Translations under genes and position numbers: made by a program
The notes under the pieces: model-generated
The model's input: the letters and a program-made list of their open reading frames with translations, nothing else
Databases searched by the model: none
What the model was told of the DNA's origin: nothing
Shown: positions 33,288 to 45,102 of the stretch, piece by piece
How the letters are laid out: every line of letters starts with the position of its first letter
How positions within the stretch are numbered: position 1 is the first letter of the stretch
Source: Cladocopium goreaui
Lineage: Eukaryota > Sar > Dinophyceae > Suessiales > Symbiodiniaceae
Assembly (NCBI GenBank): GCA_947184155.2
Contig: CAMXCT020001773.1
Span: 64,715 to 128,714, forward strand
Length of the DNA stretch: 64,000 bases
Direction: 5' to 3'

Positions 33288-33392
33288 CGGTATATCCGGT
33301 ATATCCGGTATATATAAATATATATTTATTAATTAATTAATTAATGAATTAATCAATGAATTAATTGATTAAATATATATATATATATACGA
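33288..33392. repeat. short tandem and TA repeats
   Basis: Three CCGGTATAT units, then ATTA/AATG tetramers and (TA)n. Confidence 0.85.
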
Positions 33393-33403
33393 TATATACG
33401 TAT

Positions 33404-33673
33404 CTGGTTGGTGGTATACCTACCCCTCTGAAAGATGATGGAGTTCGTCAGTTGGGATTATGAAATTCTCAACTGAATGGAAAATTACCAGAGGGTATTT
33501 CGGTATTTCCTATTAATACCACCATTTTTGTTGGTGAATTCCCTATGAGTCACCATGAATCACCACTATTATTCCCAACTGAATGGAAAAATACGAAATG
33601 TTCTTACCATGAATCACCATGTTTATTCCCAATATATGGAAAAAGAAAATTCATGTTCCAAACCACCAACCAG
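33404..33673. repeat. family A element, long composite, GTAT target-site duplication
   Basis: Outer arms CTGGTTGGTGGTATACC and AAACCACCAACCAG, flanked by GTAT on each side. About 150 bp of extra sequence inside includes an ATTACCAGAGGGTA (family B) end and repeated ACCATGAATCACCA motifs, suggesting nested insertion or internal duplication. Confidence 0.85.
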
Positions 33674-33902
33674 GTATGGTTGATATAGTCCTTGCTTAAT
33701 TATCCCATGAGATCCCATGGAAAATCCCACGAAATCCCCACGAAAACCCAAGGAAAATGCCATTGAAACGATAGTTAATGATGGTTCATAGTGGTTAATC
33801 CAAAAATAATTATCATGAAAATCATGAAAACCATGTGTCTTAACCACATTAAAACCATCAAAAAAAAACAACAAAAACGTGAATCCCCATGAAAATTCGC
33901 TC

Positions 33903-33959
33903 CTGCCGGAGCTGTGACAGGAGAAGCACCTGCGCTCTTTGTCGCTGTTGGAGCCTGGG
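33903..33959 (-). CDS. exon of minus-strand gene
   Basis: Minus strand: acceptor GTGATGAACAG|CCC, frame PRLQQRQRAQVLLLSQLRQ, 19 codons in phase 0 at both ends if a GA donor (GAGCGA) is used. Glutamine-rich helix. A Cys-rich plus frame (IRSCRSCDRRSTCALCRC) is also open. Confidence 0.42.
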
Positions 33960-34019
33960 CTGTTCATCACAGCTATAACTGACCGGCGAAACCTCATTGA
34001 AGTGATATTTTTACTTTAC

Positions 34020-34272
34020 ATGTATGTAGAATATATTAATTATGTATAAATATATATATATATACTGATTATATATAAATATACTAATTATATGTATGTA
34101 TATATATATATACTAATATATATTATATATATATATATATTATCAATTATGTATATATATATTATAAATATACTAATTATATGTATGTATATATATATAT
34201 ACTAATTATATATTTATATATTAATCATATATATATATATTAAATTAATTCTACATATATATATATATATAT
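34020..34272. repeat. long TA-rich block
   Basis: Alternating (TA)n with TACTAATTATATGTATG motifs repeated about four times. Confidence 0.9.
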
Positions 34273-34909
34273 AACCAGTTGCAGGAGCTATTTCATCCCA
34301 TTTAAATTTGTTACCAGTAAGGGCCATAACTGTGGTTGATTTTTGTTGAAGGTCTCCACATGTTATGGCACAAAGCCCACAGCGCTGCCGAGTTCGTTCC
34401 CAAAAATCGTGGGGACCCCAGTCCGGTTCTGTTTGTTGGTATTATTATATAATAAATAACCTGTTCGATGTGGAAAATGCATGAAAATCCATCATTTGTT
34501 GATCATGTTCCTTGTATTTTCCAGATATGTTTCTATGTTTACCGTGCCACCTCAGGTCATGGTCATGGTTGTCCCTGACGCCCCCATTGAGATTCAAAAG
34601 CACCATGTGGGGCCCGCGTTGGATAGCTAAGTTGAAGCACCTAGCTTTGCTAAAGTCGGGTTTATGGTCATGGTGGATATATGAAAGTAGTTAGATATGT
34701 ATAGAATTGTAAAGATATGTTAGATGGGGTTACCCTCTGGTAAACTAGAATAAAACTAATTAACAAAGTAACTGCATTTTCCAATATGTTCGGCATCTAT
34801 GTGGGAATTACCTGCTAAGTAACTGAGAGAATTCCTGCTAAGTAACTGCTCTCGTGCCACTGCACCGTTGACCTCGCCTGCCATGGGGAGAGGCAGCCGG
34901 TTACTTCAC

Positions 34910-34942
34910 CAGAAACTGGGACTTATCCTCCACCAGAAACGC
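34910..34942 (-). CDS. 33-nt micro-exon of minus-strand gene
   Basis: Minus strand: acceptor CCACATCTAG|GCG, frame AFLVEDKSQFL, donor GTGAAG, phase 0 at both ends. It joins in phase to the exon at 35,475-35,534. A plus frame (RQPVTSPETGTYPPPETP) is open over the same island. Confidence 0.4.
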
Positions 34943-35474
34943 CTAGATGTGGAAAATCCAGCATTGTAGATTCGATCATTTTCCTGCGAAAATGATAAAG
35001 TTTTCATGGTTTTTCCACATGTTAGTTAATCCTAGGATAAGCAACACATGTTGAGCATGAGACAACTCTACTCAACACAGATTGAGAAGCAACCAACACA
35101 AATTGAACAATAAACTACAAAAAAATGAGCGTGAATCAACAAACAGTGGGATTTAACAAAAAAGCATATCTTAGCAACAAATATAGGGTTCCAAGAAGAA
35201 AAACAACAGTACATAGGACAACCAAATTTTCTTCACAGAAACTCATCACCGGATAGTCGATTTCCGTTGACATTTGTGCAAAATAAACACTAGCGATAAC
35301 AGGAGCAAGAGAAGTTCAATAACATTCATGACTATGAGGCACACTTTCCAGAGCTTTTTGACGTCATTCAAAGCTGAAAAATGATGGCTATCTTACCCAA
35401 GTTGGGCTGATCCCCATTGTCACCAGCATGATCACTGAAAAATATGTCGGACGTATACGGCAAGCAGTGAATAC

Positions 35475-35534
35475 GGCATGACTGCCAGACTGCGCACCAT
35501 CCATCTCATCGTCGAAAGAAAGCAAATTTCCCAT
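35475..35534 (-). CDS. possible first coding exon, MGNLLSF start
   Basis: Minus strand: ATG at 35,534 after an AG acceptor (TTTTCGACATAG) that could serve spliced-leader trans-splicing. The peptide is MGNLLSFDDEMDGAQSGSHA, 20 codons ending in phase 0 at donor GTATTC. MGxxxS is the usual N-myristoylation pattern, so membrane anchoring is possible. Which downstream exons belong to it is inferred from strand and phase only. Confidence 0.5.
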
Positions 35535-37141
35535 GGCTTCAGGTCAGCTATGTCGAAAACAGGGGCGACTTGTCGACCATGTGAAAGCACCCCAATTAAT
35601 GTGGAGTTCTGACAGTCACATCTAAAAAAAACTAGTTCAAAGATGTGAAGAGAGCATACTCACTGGCGAAAAGGGGTTTTATAGCTATGACTCAAATAGC
35701 ACTACAAAATCTACAACCATAGAATCATGAATATAATCATATATCCTCAACACACACACACAAGACCAGTACCCGGATTCCGTGGTAGATCTCATTCACT
35801 TTCTGCTTTTGTGTCTACTGCCGTGGATCGGTTTTCAGAAATTTCAAGCCAGGATAAGTCTCCAATGTCCTCAAACATGGCAGGAAGGGGCATATGTTTT
35901 ACCGGGAGAAACATAAAACTAAGTGGGGGAACTCCAGACATGTCTGATTACAAACAAGGGAAAAACACTGGTGAATATAAGGGTTACAACATGTTACAAC
36001 TGCATGATAGCGATCTATCATTTTTTTGTGGTACCCCTCAGTACTGGATCAGGGATTACTGCTATAGGGATGACATTTCCCAACATATGGGATGAGGGGT
36101 TTCTTCAAACGTAGACAAACTATAACCAAAATGAGTGGTGCACTGACATTGAGATATTGGATACTTGTGACCTGTACCCTCACGAGCAGTCGCAGTTTTG
36201 ACTAGAAATGGTGGCCTTCATCATTATTAATCCACCAAGATGTTGGCTTGATGGCAGTTCATTCACACACACAGTATTCCCTATAAATATAGACATGATA
36301 CATGTATGTGTGTATATATATATATATATATCCATAAATACAGGGTGAAACCCCCGTTCGATAGCTAAGGTGAATTCTCACTTCGTTAACTTTTTGGTTT
36401 GTTGGGGATATAACTATATTTGATAGGATTCATAAACATAAACCAACCTTATAACTGGAGGACCTCAGCTTATACACAAATATAAATATATACATACGTA
36501 TTTCCGGGATGTATGTATATCACTGTTGTTGCGATCCACGGCTTTCAGTCAACAACCCAAACTGACGAAGGGGTGAACTGGCCACCGCTACGCTTTCACC
36601 ATGAAGGCTGTGGAAATACTAAAACACAAAACAATCTGTCGAACAGATCAGGAGTTGCGTGAACAAAAAGTCATTCCGCTATAAATATCCCCGAGTTTTT
36701 GAACCCAAAATAAGTATAATAAATAAATCCAATACTGCCAATACTGACTGCACCGTCTAAGAGTGGCAACAAATGCTAGGGGCTTCAAGGAAGCCACAAA
36801 AAACACAACATAAATCATATGTCCGTGCATATATATATATATATATTAATATATATATATATTAATATATATATATATATATACGCGCATATATATATAT
36901 ATATATATGTACGTATGTAAAGATGTCAGTTTCCAATGCTTGATACAACCCTCTGGTTATTGAACGTAGCGAACTGGAATATCACCATGCTTCATAGGAA
37001 AATTATGAATCATTAATAAATGGGCCATGACTTCCAGTTCGCAAACTGTAACAGTTATAATCAGTTTTGGTAGATCAAAATCCTATTCATATCCCATTTT
37101 TCACAACCAGAGGGTGCCGTGGAGTTCGAGGATGACAAATG

Positions 37142-37246
37142 GAGGTTTCCTAAAATAGGGCTACCCCTAGTTATCATCCATTTTAGTCGGGTTTTCCCTG
37201 AAATAAACCATCCAGCTATTGGGGTACCCCATTTCAGGAAACCACC
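37142..37246. repeat. family I inverted-repeat element
   Basis: GGTTTCCTAAAATAGGGCTACCCC and GGGGTACCCCATTTCAGGAAACC arms, with CCATTTTAGTCGGGTTTTCCC inside. Confidence 0.85.
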
Positions 37247-37506
37247 AAATCAACCGTAGCCAGGCACTGATTTTGTCGCCAGGCGCAAACGAACTCTCCG
37301 TGGATGACTTACCCACGAGGGATTCTGTCTCATTACATGATGTGCATAGCGGACACATAAGATATAAATGCGTAAATAATCATATATTACGTATATATCA
37401 TGTATACAAAATATAATACATATATATATATAGATACACATACAATATCTATTAGTGTATATATATATATATATGAACCTCGGAAGCTATTTGGTACAAA
37501 ACGCAA

Positions 37507-37660
37507 TTGACGGGATGTTCCTACCTCGTTCTCCAATCCCGTGACGTTTTTTGGGGTCTGACCTCGTTCTCCAATGCCGCACTTGTTTTTAATAGCCAGA
37601 TGCTTTACTTGCGATGCCTACCTCGTTCTCGGGGTGTTCCTACCTCGTTTTACAAGCTAA
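37507..37660. repeat. dispersed CTACCTCGTTCTCCAAT repeat
   Basis: Four copies of a 15-20 bp motif (CCTACCTCGTTCTCCAAT or truncations). Two are preceded by GG(A/G)TGTT and two are followed by CCCG or GCCG. Unit spacing is irregular. Confidence 0.75.
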
Positions 37661-38502
37661 TTATGATGTTTTTGACAAACTGGGGCACGCCACAATACAA
37701 GTCTCCAATTGACCAAATAAAAGCGTCGCGCATATGATATAACATAATATATATATATAAGTGTACATATGTATATATATATATATATATCATATACGTG
37801 TATATCAACTTTAAGCTTCAAAGCATATCATGGAAATTCATCGGGTAAGTCATCCAATCACTTTGTACAAACCCAAGAGCCTGGAAGGAATCTTTGGACA
37901 GAATGCTGGACCTTAGCCTCTGTCATGTGTTACAGTTTGCGATTGAAAATGGTCCATGTATAGTGGATGTCTACATAGTAAAAATGATGATTTTCCATAG
38001 CTATGTAACAAATTACCAGGGAGTAATGTTTTTTTGGGGGCACTGCTGTGATTATGGCTTAAATATACTTTAATATGCAAACAGATGCAAACATGATCTA
38101 CTATCAACACATATTAGTCTCCAAAGATCTAGAACATGCTTCCGCCGCAATCTGGAACATGACATCTTCTTGCAGAGACACCAGTGGCCTACTATGCAGA
38201 AATCCGTGCACTTTGGCTCTTAGATACCCTGCAGAAGCACAACATCATTTTGAGCAGGATAGTGGTTGTGATTAATGAGCCTAGTTAGTAAGTGCCATTT
38301 CCCATAGATTTCCCATATCTTTCTAGTTTTAATTGCCTAGTTAGTCGGGTTATCCCAGTTACAAATGAGTTATAACTATGGCTACTAGCCAGTTATCAAG
38401 TGGGATGATCCTCCAAGTAGTCTATGACAAGCAAAACGCACCAACAACTTATGATTCACCAGTCAGGTTCATGTGGTAGACCCCCAAAAAAACATCGTTG
38501 AT

Positions 38503-38585
38503 ATAACCATCTGGTAAACATACAGAAAACTATGGAAAATCACCATTTTTAATAGATAAATCAACTATTTCTATGGCCATTTTCA

Positions 38586-38614
<29 letters not shown>
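38503..38614. repeat. family B element
   Basis: TAACCATCTGGTAAACATAC and GTTAGTTTACCAGAGGGTAA arms. Confidence 0.88.
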
Positions 38615-38616
<2 letters not shown>

Positions 38617-38781
38617 CATCAATGGAAGGGATTTCAACCCCAAATTTGGTATGTTTCCCGCGTTCACCCTCCAACTATCACTGCTAACGAACTGTTTAAT
38701 AGGAAAACCATAGGAAAACCATATGAAAATGGTGGTTTAAAGACTTTTTTATGGTGGTTTAATGGGATTTAATGGGATTTA

Positions 38782-38894
38782 TCTCTGGTAAAGGTTGACA
38801 TAAAAAACTGGAAAGATCCACCATTTTTCATGGGAACATTCACGAACTAAATGGTGGATCTTTCCATAGTTATGTAACAAATTACCAGAGGGTA
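38782..38894. repeat. family B element
   Basis: TCTCTGGTAAAGGTTGACA and GTAACAAATTACCAGAGGGTA arms; it lies next to TTTAATGGGATTTAATGGG repeats. Confidence 0.85.
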
Positions 38895-39193
38895 TCTATT
38901 CCAAAGGGTAGACGTATTAAAATTATACCGCTTAAGTCACATTTATATATGATTTATCTGTATATATATATATGTATTATATATATATAAATTTAATGTG
39001 ACACCCTCTTTATCATTTTAAATTATATGGAAGTGTCATAAAATGCGGGTACCCCCAAATCATCCAAGTCATTAGACCAACCTTTAGTATTGACACCTAT
39101 GATGACTTGGGAATCTCCAAGTAGATTTCGGAAACCACCGAAAAACAAAAAAACATGGCAGGTATCGTTTCTCACTCTCTACCCAGCAATCTT

Positions 39194-39304
39194 GACCCTC
39201 TGGTAAACTAACAGTTTGCGATTGAAAATGGTCATAGAAATAGTTGATTTACCCATCAAAGATGGTGGTTTCCCATAGGTTTTCTGTATGTTTACCAGAG
39301 GGTA
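39194..39304. repeat. family B element
   Basis: GACCCTCTGGTAAACTAACAG and GTATGTTTACCAGAGGGTA arms. Confidence 0.9.
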
Positions 39305-39926
39305 TTCCCCACAAAGCCTAGGTATTGTAGTTGTAGCCCCCAACTCAAAATATGAAAGTCAATGGGAAAAATATTATCCCATTATATGATGGAACATAAA
39401 AGCAATGTTTAAAACCAACAACCAGCCTTAAACTTGGATTTGCTGATTCGGGGTTCCCAAAAAATAAGACATATTCACTTAATCGATTCCCCATTTCTGG
39501 TGGATTTTCCATTGGGAAAATAAACATCACCTTAAACAAACCCATGATCAGTTATAAGTTGGTTTATAATCCCCATTAACTATAGATATAACCCCTTAAT
39601 CAACCCAACAGTTATTGGACTTATTGGCACCAACTTCGCTAACGAACTGGGGCACCACCTTACATGTAAAGTCACAAAGATTCCTCCGCTTTCCCGGCCA
39701 CAACTGGTCAGTCCTCGCTCAGGTGAGCCTCCCGAGCTGGGATTTCTTCAAATCGGGGCGGGCTAGCGGTTTTTGGAGGATGCGCCTGGGGGAAAACATC
39801 AAGCAGTGATGGAAAAATTGTGATTTCATGGTGATTTCATTGTGATTTCATGGTGATTTAACGGTGATTTAATGGTGGTTTAATGGGATTTAATGCGATT
39901 TAATGGTGATTTATATGGGATACCCA

Positions 39927-40154
39927 CTGGTTGGTGGTATACCTACCTCTCCGAAAAATATGATTTAGTCAGTTGGGATGATGAAATTCCCGATATTTAT
40001 GGAAAAAAAAAAGTCATGTTCCAAACCACCAACCAGTATGGGATACCCTCTGGTAATTTGGTACAGTTTGCTATTGAAAATGGTCCATTTACAGGTAATC
40101 TACATAGTAAAAATGGTGATTGTCCATAGCTATGTAACAAATTACCAGAGAGTA
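39927..40154. repeat. family A element followed by a family B element
   Basis: A: 39,927-40,036 (CTGGTTGGTGGTATACC to CAAACCACCAACCAG). B: 40,043-40,154 (TACCCTCTGGTAATTTGG to AAATTACCAGAGAGTA). They are six bases apart. Confidence 0.9.
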
Positions 40155-40714
40155 AGTGTAATCTATGGGACGTCTATTGGACATATTAGAAAATATGGGA
40201 GAAGTGGGACGGGTGAATCCCTACTTTAACGGGGATGAACTAACCCACAACCACGATCCATGAGATGAGCCACCAAGCAACAATCGGCATTTCCCCACTA
40301 TCTCCCAATGATTTTCCCATGATAATCATGATATTCGCGTAGCCGGGCTGGGGTTTCCCCATTTTTTCCGCATGAAATAACAATCCCCATCATTACATAG
40401 TCATAGTCGGGCCCCCAAATGATGTGTTTGTTGGTTTATAACACTTGAAAAAAAAACATCTATAGTCTATAGTTCGATCCCCCGCTACAGTTACCCAACA
40501 ATTCTTTCGTGGTGAGCTGTTCAACCTTTTTTTGCTGGGTGAACTCCTTCCGTCTGCTGCTCAAACCATGTTCTTGTTGGTGTCCAAATTGGATTACATA
40601 AATCCACATTGAAACAACAAAAAATCCCGATATTTCTGAGTTCCTCCATTTTCCTTAGGTTTTGATAGTGAAATGACCACTTTCCCCGTTTCCAGCTCTC
40701 TAGCTCCCGTCCAC

Positions 40715-40792
40715 ATCCCGTCGCCTGGCTTTCAACAACCTGGAGCCGATGCGTCCCCGGCCCACCACATAGAGCTCGGAGCTGCCCGCATC
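40715..40792 (-). CDS. exon of minus-strand gene nearest the strand switch
   Basis: Minus strand: acceptor TGATTCCAG|GAT, 26 codons in phase 0 at both ends, frame DAGSSELYVVGRGRIGSRLL then KARRRD, donor GTGGAC. A frame beginning with ATG two bases into the exon (MRAAPSSMWWAGDASAP) is the alternative. No family recognised. Confidence 0.52.
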
Positions 40793-41325
40793 CTGGAATC
40801 ATAATGGTTAATCACTTGCAATTTTGATGTATATTTATATACTATATATATATACATATATGTACATACATCTACTTACAGTACATAAGAACTGCAGCCA
40901 CACCTAAAGACACTATTTCTACAGTTATAGCTCTCTAGCCTTTGACTGGCTCAAACAGAATCCTTTAAAATACAATCAGCTACAGGAGTTATTTCATCCC
41001 ATGGCTTGTTCACTGTTAAGGACAGTTACCAGTAAGGGTAAATCATAATCCCCAATAAACCAGGTAGTATACAATCCCCTATCATACCCAGGTAGTACAA
41101 TCCCCTATTATAACCAATCAACAATAGTATTTCCACGCTTAATCGTGGGGCCCCCAAACGTTGCGTTTGTCAGTTTATAAGCCCATTGTAACTAGTTCCA
41201 TATACCTTCTGGTAAACGTTTACATTGCTGTTGAAAATTGCCCATAGAAATAGCTGATTTACCTATTAAAGGTATGTTTACCAGGCCGGGTATTCCCCAC
41301 AAAGCCGATCCGGTCCCACAGGGCC
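40793..41325. promoter_or_regulatory. divergent intergenic interval (strand switch)
   Basis: Minus-strand exons end on its left and a plus-strand ATG exon begins on its right, so it would hold both promoters if no further exons lie here. It contains a family H fragment (about 40,976-41,050) and a family B copy (about 41,205-41,292). No TATA-like or other promoter motif is claimed. Confidence 0.35.
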
Positions 41326-41430
41326 ATGGCGGCCAACCCAAGTCCTCCGCGAGGGACAGAGCCTGAATCGTTGCCGAACTCTGAAGAGATTCTTCAACTT
41401 ATGGCTTTGTCTACTCAGATGGGCCATGGA
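41326..41430 (+). CDS. possible first coding exon of the plus-strand gene
   Basis: ATG at 41,326 in a GC-rich island: MAANPSPPRGTEPESLPNSE then EILQLMALSTQMGHG, ending in phase 0 at donor GTTAGT. The minus reading is much less protein-like. Whether it belongs to the large gene that carries the domain at 55.4-57.1 kb is inferred from strand only. Confidence 0.55.
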
Positions 41431-41705
41431 GTTAGTTAACTAGTTCATAAAGTTCATAAATGGATTATCATTGGGATATCCGTGGATATAATGGTTTATA
41501 ACCCAGTTACCAACCAGTAATTGCTGATTGGTTATTATAGGGGATTGTACCTGGTTATAGGGGATCGGGATGGATTAGGATAACTACATTTATGGCCCTC
41601 ATATAACAGTGAACTGGCCATGGGATTGATTCTAAGGCCAAGGTGACAAATGTATCAGGCCTTGTGGGGGAAATGTGATTGAATGGTGATGCATTACCCT
41701 CTGGG

Positions 41706-41812
41706 ACCCTCTGGTAATTTGTTACATAGCTATGGAAAATGGCCCATTTATAGTTGGTGTACCTATTAACAATGGTGATTTTCCGTAGCTATGTAAACGT
41801 TTACCAGAGGGC
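41706..41812. repeat. family B element
   Basis: ACCCTCTGGTAATTTGTTAC and GTAAACGTTTACCAGAGGG arms. Confidence 0.88.
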
Positions 41813-41956
41813 AACAGTTTGCAAACAGGAAGATCCCAAGTTTTATGGCTAAATCATGAAACTAAATGGACCGTGGCTTCCATACTAGTGCAGTTCCAGT
41901 GAACTAAGTGGATAGCTTGAAAATGCTGTCGCTATGTGTGTATGTACCCTAATGTC

Positions 41957-42065
41957 TTACTGGTGCTAAGCTGCTAAACGTAGGGATGGATGGGAATGGG
42001 AGAATGGGAATATTATTACTAGTGATTATGGGTCATTCCCTCATTCCCTGCTAAGCACCAGTAAG
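41957..42065. repeat. family F inverted-repeat element
   Basis: CTTACTGGTGCTAAGC and CTGCTAAGCACCAGTAAG arms with GGGAATGGGAGAATGGGAAT and ATTACTAGTGATTATGGG inside; opposite orientation to the copy at 1,775. Confidence 0.85.
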
Positions 42066-42360
42066 ATATCCAGTATCCATAACATACAATAGTTCACTGA
42101 AATATATACATATAGATCTATTACTTGGCAGTCCCAGTGCCATTTATAAGTGGATATGTGTTGCCATGTTATACCATTTTATACGCCAGCTATATATATA
42201 TATATATATGGATTATCACAAGTTCTATGTATATATATATATATACACCCTCTGGTTATTTGTTACATAGCCATGGAAGCCATGGCCCATAGAAACCGAT
42301 TGTTTTTTTTCCATGGATTTACCGTCCTTGAAAATGGTGGATTTCCAAACAGTTCGCAAG

Positions 42361-42402
42361 CCGCCTGCCGAATCCCAACCCAACTCGTGGTCACGGCCCA
42401 GG
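42361..42402 (+). CDS. small exon of plus-strand gene
   Basis: Acceptor CAGTTCGCAAG|CCG, frame PPAESQPNSWSRPR, phase 0 at both ends with a GC donor (GCCCAG). It abuts a family B copy on its left (about 42,245-42,355). Proline-rich linker. Confidence 0.4.
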
Positions 42403-43184
42403 GCCCAGGACTAACACAGATAGAAAAACACCCTCCAGACGCTTACATAGATGTAGAAAACCCACCATGAATGTAGATAATTGTCCGTTTCTTGGATTTT
42501 CGGAACATCTTTTTGTAGGTTTAATGTGTAGGGTATGCTGCAAGTCACAGATCCTACATATCCATACATATCCTTCTCGTTGGATTCTGAAAATGACGAC
42601 TCAGACAGTCCGCCACCGAGCCATGAAATCAACACATATATGGCCCTTTAGCAGTTATAAGGTCGGTTATCACCCTATTTATTCAATGGATTGGTTGAAA
42701 GGAAAATCTTAACCGGAAAACATAGACTTTCTCATTTCAATTTTCCCTTAAACCAATCCAAAGGATTTATGGAATGACAAGCACCTGAAAAACCATTTAT
42801 AACAGGTAAAGGGCTCTAACTGCAATCACCTTGGACCATTTCATAGCCTCAACAAGGACTACGAATGAAGTAAACCCAATGCCATAATGCATCTCAAATC
42901 GGGGGCACACCTGATGCCATAAACATCCGTAAATTCCTTTCTTGGAGGACGGTGACGGTGACCTACACATTGGGTTTCCCCCTAATTATGTATATATAAA
43001 TATGTATAAGGAAGTCATAGTAAGTCCTTGTAAATGGAATTATCCCATTCAAACCATGTTAGAACCTAGTTTTTTGCTGGATCAATTCCTACTGCACTTA
43101 TTACCTTCCTTGTTCTGACCAACCCTTGATATCTTTGTTGAATTACATACAATATTACTAGTGATGGCCGTATTACTTTGACAG

Positions 43185-43276
43185 ATACTGTGCTACTCCG
43201 GATGTATCGCCTTGAAATCCTCTGACCATCCTCGACTGCGCCACAAGGCCTCTCGAAAAGCTAACGGAACCCTTGG
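43185..43276 (+). CDS. exon of plus-strand gene
   Basis: Acceptor ACTTTGACAG|ATA, frame ILCYSGCIALKSSDHPRLRH then KASRKANGTLG, donor GTGTAC. The family B element at 43,280 begins four bases into the intron. Confidence 0.55.
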
Positions 43277-43279
43277 GTG

Positions 43280-43392
43280 TACCCTCTGGTAAACGTTTAC
43301 ATAACTATGGAACATCACCATTTTTAATAGGGAAATCAACTATTTCTATGGGCCATTTTCAATAGCAAACTGTAACAAATTACCAGAGGGTA
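43280..43392. repeat. family B element directly after an exon
   Basis: TACCCTCTGGTAAACGTTTAC and CAAATTACCAGAGGGTA arms. Removal exactly between its own GT and AG would leave CTCTGAGGG, an in-frame stop for the exon before it, so the host donor four bases earlier is more likely used. Confidence 0.9.
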
Positions 43393-43968
43393 ACAAAAGT
43401 TGAACCTTGTCATAGAAAAAATCTTAAGAAATGGAAACACACATATTTCAGTAGCCATTTTTTTGGGACCTAAATTGGAGCTACCTACTACCTACCATAT
43501 GTCATGTTTCTTCAAAGTGACCTTTTGAGGTCACCTTCAAGAACCTGGGTCATAGAAAATCACCTTTTCAAATGGAAACCATTAATATTGGGGATTAGGC
43601 TTAATGGAGATTCAATATTTCAGATGTTCTTAAGATAACAACCTGCCATATTCCATAACAACCTGCATTCCATCATATTCCCTAAAGCAGCCTTGATGGA
43701 ATCATGTCATATTCCCATTTTAGTCGGATTTTCCCTGATACACCATCCAGCTATTGGGTACCCCGTTGATGGAAACTCAATCTTGGCAACCGAAAAAGAA
43801 CAGTTTGAACGGATACATATAAGATACTGGATACATATAATAATATATATATATACATATATATATATATACGTATACATACACAATATATTATGTGCTG
43901 CAGAATAAAATACTGGATACATATACAATGTCAAAGTGATTTTTGGATGGTGCAGCACCAATGATCAG

Positions 43969-44008
43969 CGATCAGCCCATGTTGGCCTTCTTCGCCTGCA
44001 AATCCCAG
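43969..44008 (+). CDS. possible exon of plus-strand gene
   Basis: Acceptor AATGATCAG|C joins in phase to the exon ending at 43,276: GDQPMLAFFACKSQ. GC donor (GCTTGA). Another frame over the island (VGLLRLQIPGLNTGSEQAW) is also open. Confidence 0.35.
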
Positions 44009-44337
44009 GCTTGAATACTGGATCTGAACAGGCCTGGCATTGACAAGGGGTCAATTTGGAGCCATGCTCCTTTTCCTCAGATATACAAATACTTATATAC
44101 ATATAGTTAAATCTATATATATATATATATGTATAGTTATATATATATAGGTATATGTGTATAGAGTTATATATGTATGTATATTTAAATATAGTCATAT
44201 ATAGTTATATATTGTTATGTATATATATATATATTATATCATGTATAATAGATAAGTTTGTTCATCGATTTAACCTCCATTTGTTTCATTAAAAAACTGA
44301 ATATCATTTGGGATTGTGTCTGGAATTATCGATTGAG

Positions 44338-44479
44338 TTCACCAATGGCTGGACTTGATCCAACCCATCAATTCCTGCGGGCATTGCGAATGCTTGGGCA
44401 GGCCGATCAGCAAAATCTCGCAGGCCGTTCAGTTGGACTCATGTGGCGCAATAAGAAGTTGCTGACTTCTGGCAGAAAG
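44338..44479 (+). CDS. exon of plus-strand gene
   Basis: Acceptor CGATTGAG|T, frame GLDPTHQFLRALRMLGQADQ then QNLAGRSVGLMWRNKKLLTS, donor GTGGGA, ending in phase 0. Clearly protein-like, helical; family not recognised. Confidence 0.6.
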
Positions 44480-44522
44480 GTGGGATTTCACCTCGACTAG
44501 ACATAACTACAACATAGGTACA

Positions 44523-44818
44523 TATGTGTATCGATCTATCTATTTATCTATTTATCTATTTATTTATCTATTTATCTAGTTATCTATTTATCTATTTATT
44601 TATCTATCTATATCTATATCTATATCTAATCTTATCTAATCTAATCTGATTTATCTAATCTATCCAATCTATCTAAGCTATCTAATATATCTATTATATC
44701 TAATATATCTAATATATCTAATATATCTAATCTATCTATCTAATCTATCTATCCATCCATCCATCCATCCATCCATCTATCTATATATCTTTCTATCTAT
44801 CTATCCATCCATCTATAG
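44523..44818. repeat. TCTA/TTTA/TCCA tetranucleotide microsatellite
   Basis: Nearly 300 bp of TCTA units with TTTA, TCTAA and CCAT variants. Confidence 0.95.
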
Positions 44819-45102
44819 GTATGTACAATTTATACAACGACATACACGTATCTAGAGTAGGTGATTAATCCTTCCCCCTAAAGAATTAACACCCCCGAGA
44901 AACCATGGTTTAGTAGAGGATGAGACCACATATTTGGGACCACTGTAGAGCCAGCAGATTCCCTACATACGACATTTCTCCACCATAAGACTAGACCTTC
45001 GCAGGTAAGTACTATTTAAATTCACCACTATATTGCAAGAAAAACGCATAATGGGCCCGCTAGTTATAAGTTGCTTTATAGCAGTTTAATGCATTTAATT
45101 TC

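Larger units (their letters stand above)
35535..40714. other. repeat-rich interval with unresolved exon-like islands
   Basis: Islands open on both strands occur at about 36,530-36,650, 37,250-37,345, 38,130-38,220 and 39,665-39,790. Minus readings include PLVSLQEDVMFQIAAEACSR and AHPPKTASPPRFEEIPAREA; plus readings include LILSPGANELSVDDLPTRDS. I could not assign strand. A 122-codon plus frame at 35,727-36,095 lacks splice support. Confidence 0.4.

Noticed and set aside
35727-36095. 122-codon plus-strand frame
   Set aside because: No acceptor or donor pair, composition unlike the neighbouring exons, and in a region where the strand is unresolved.
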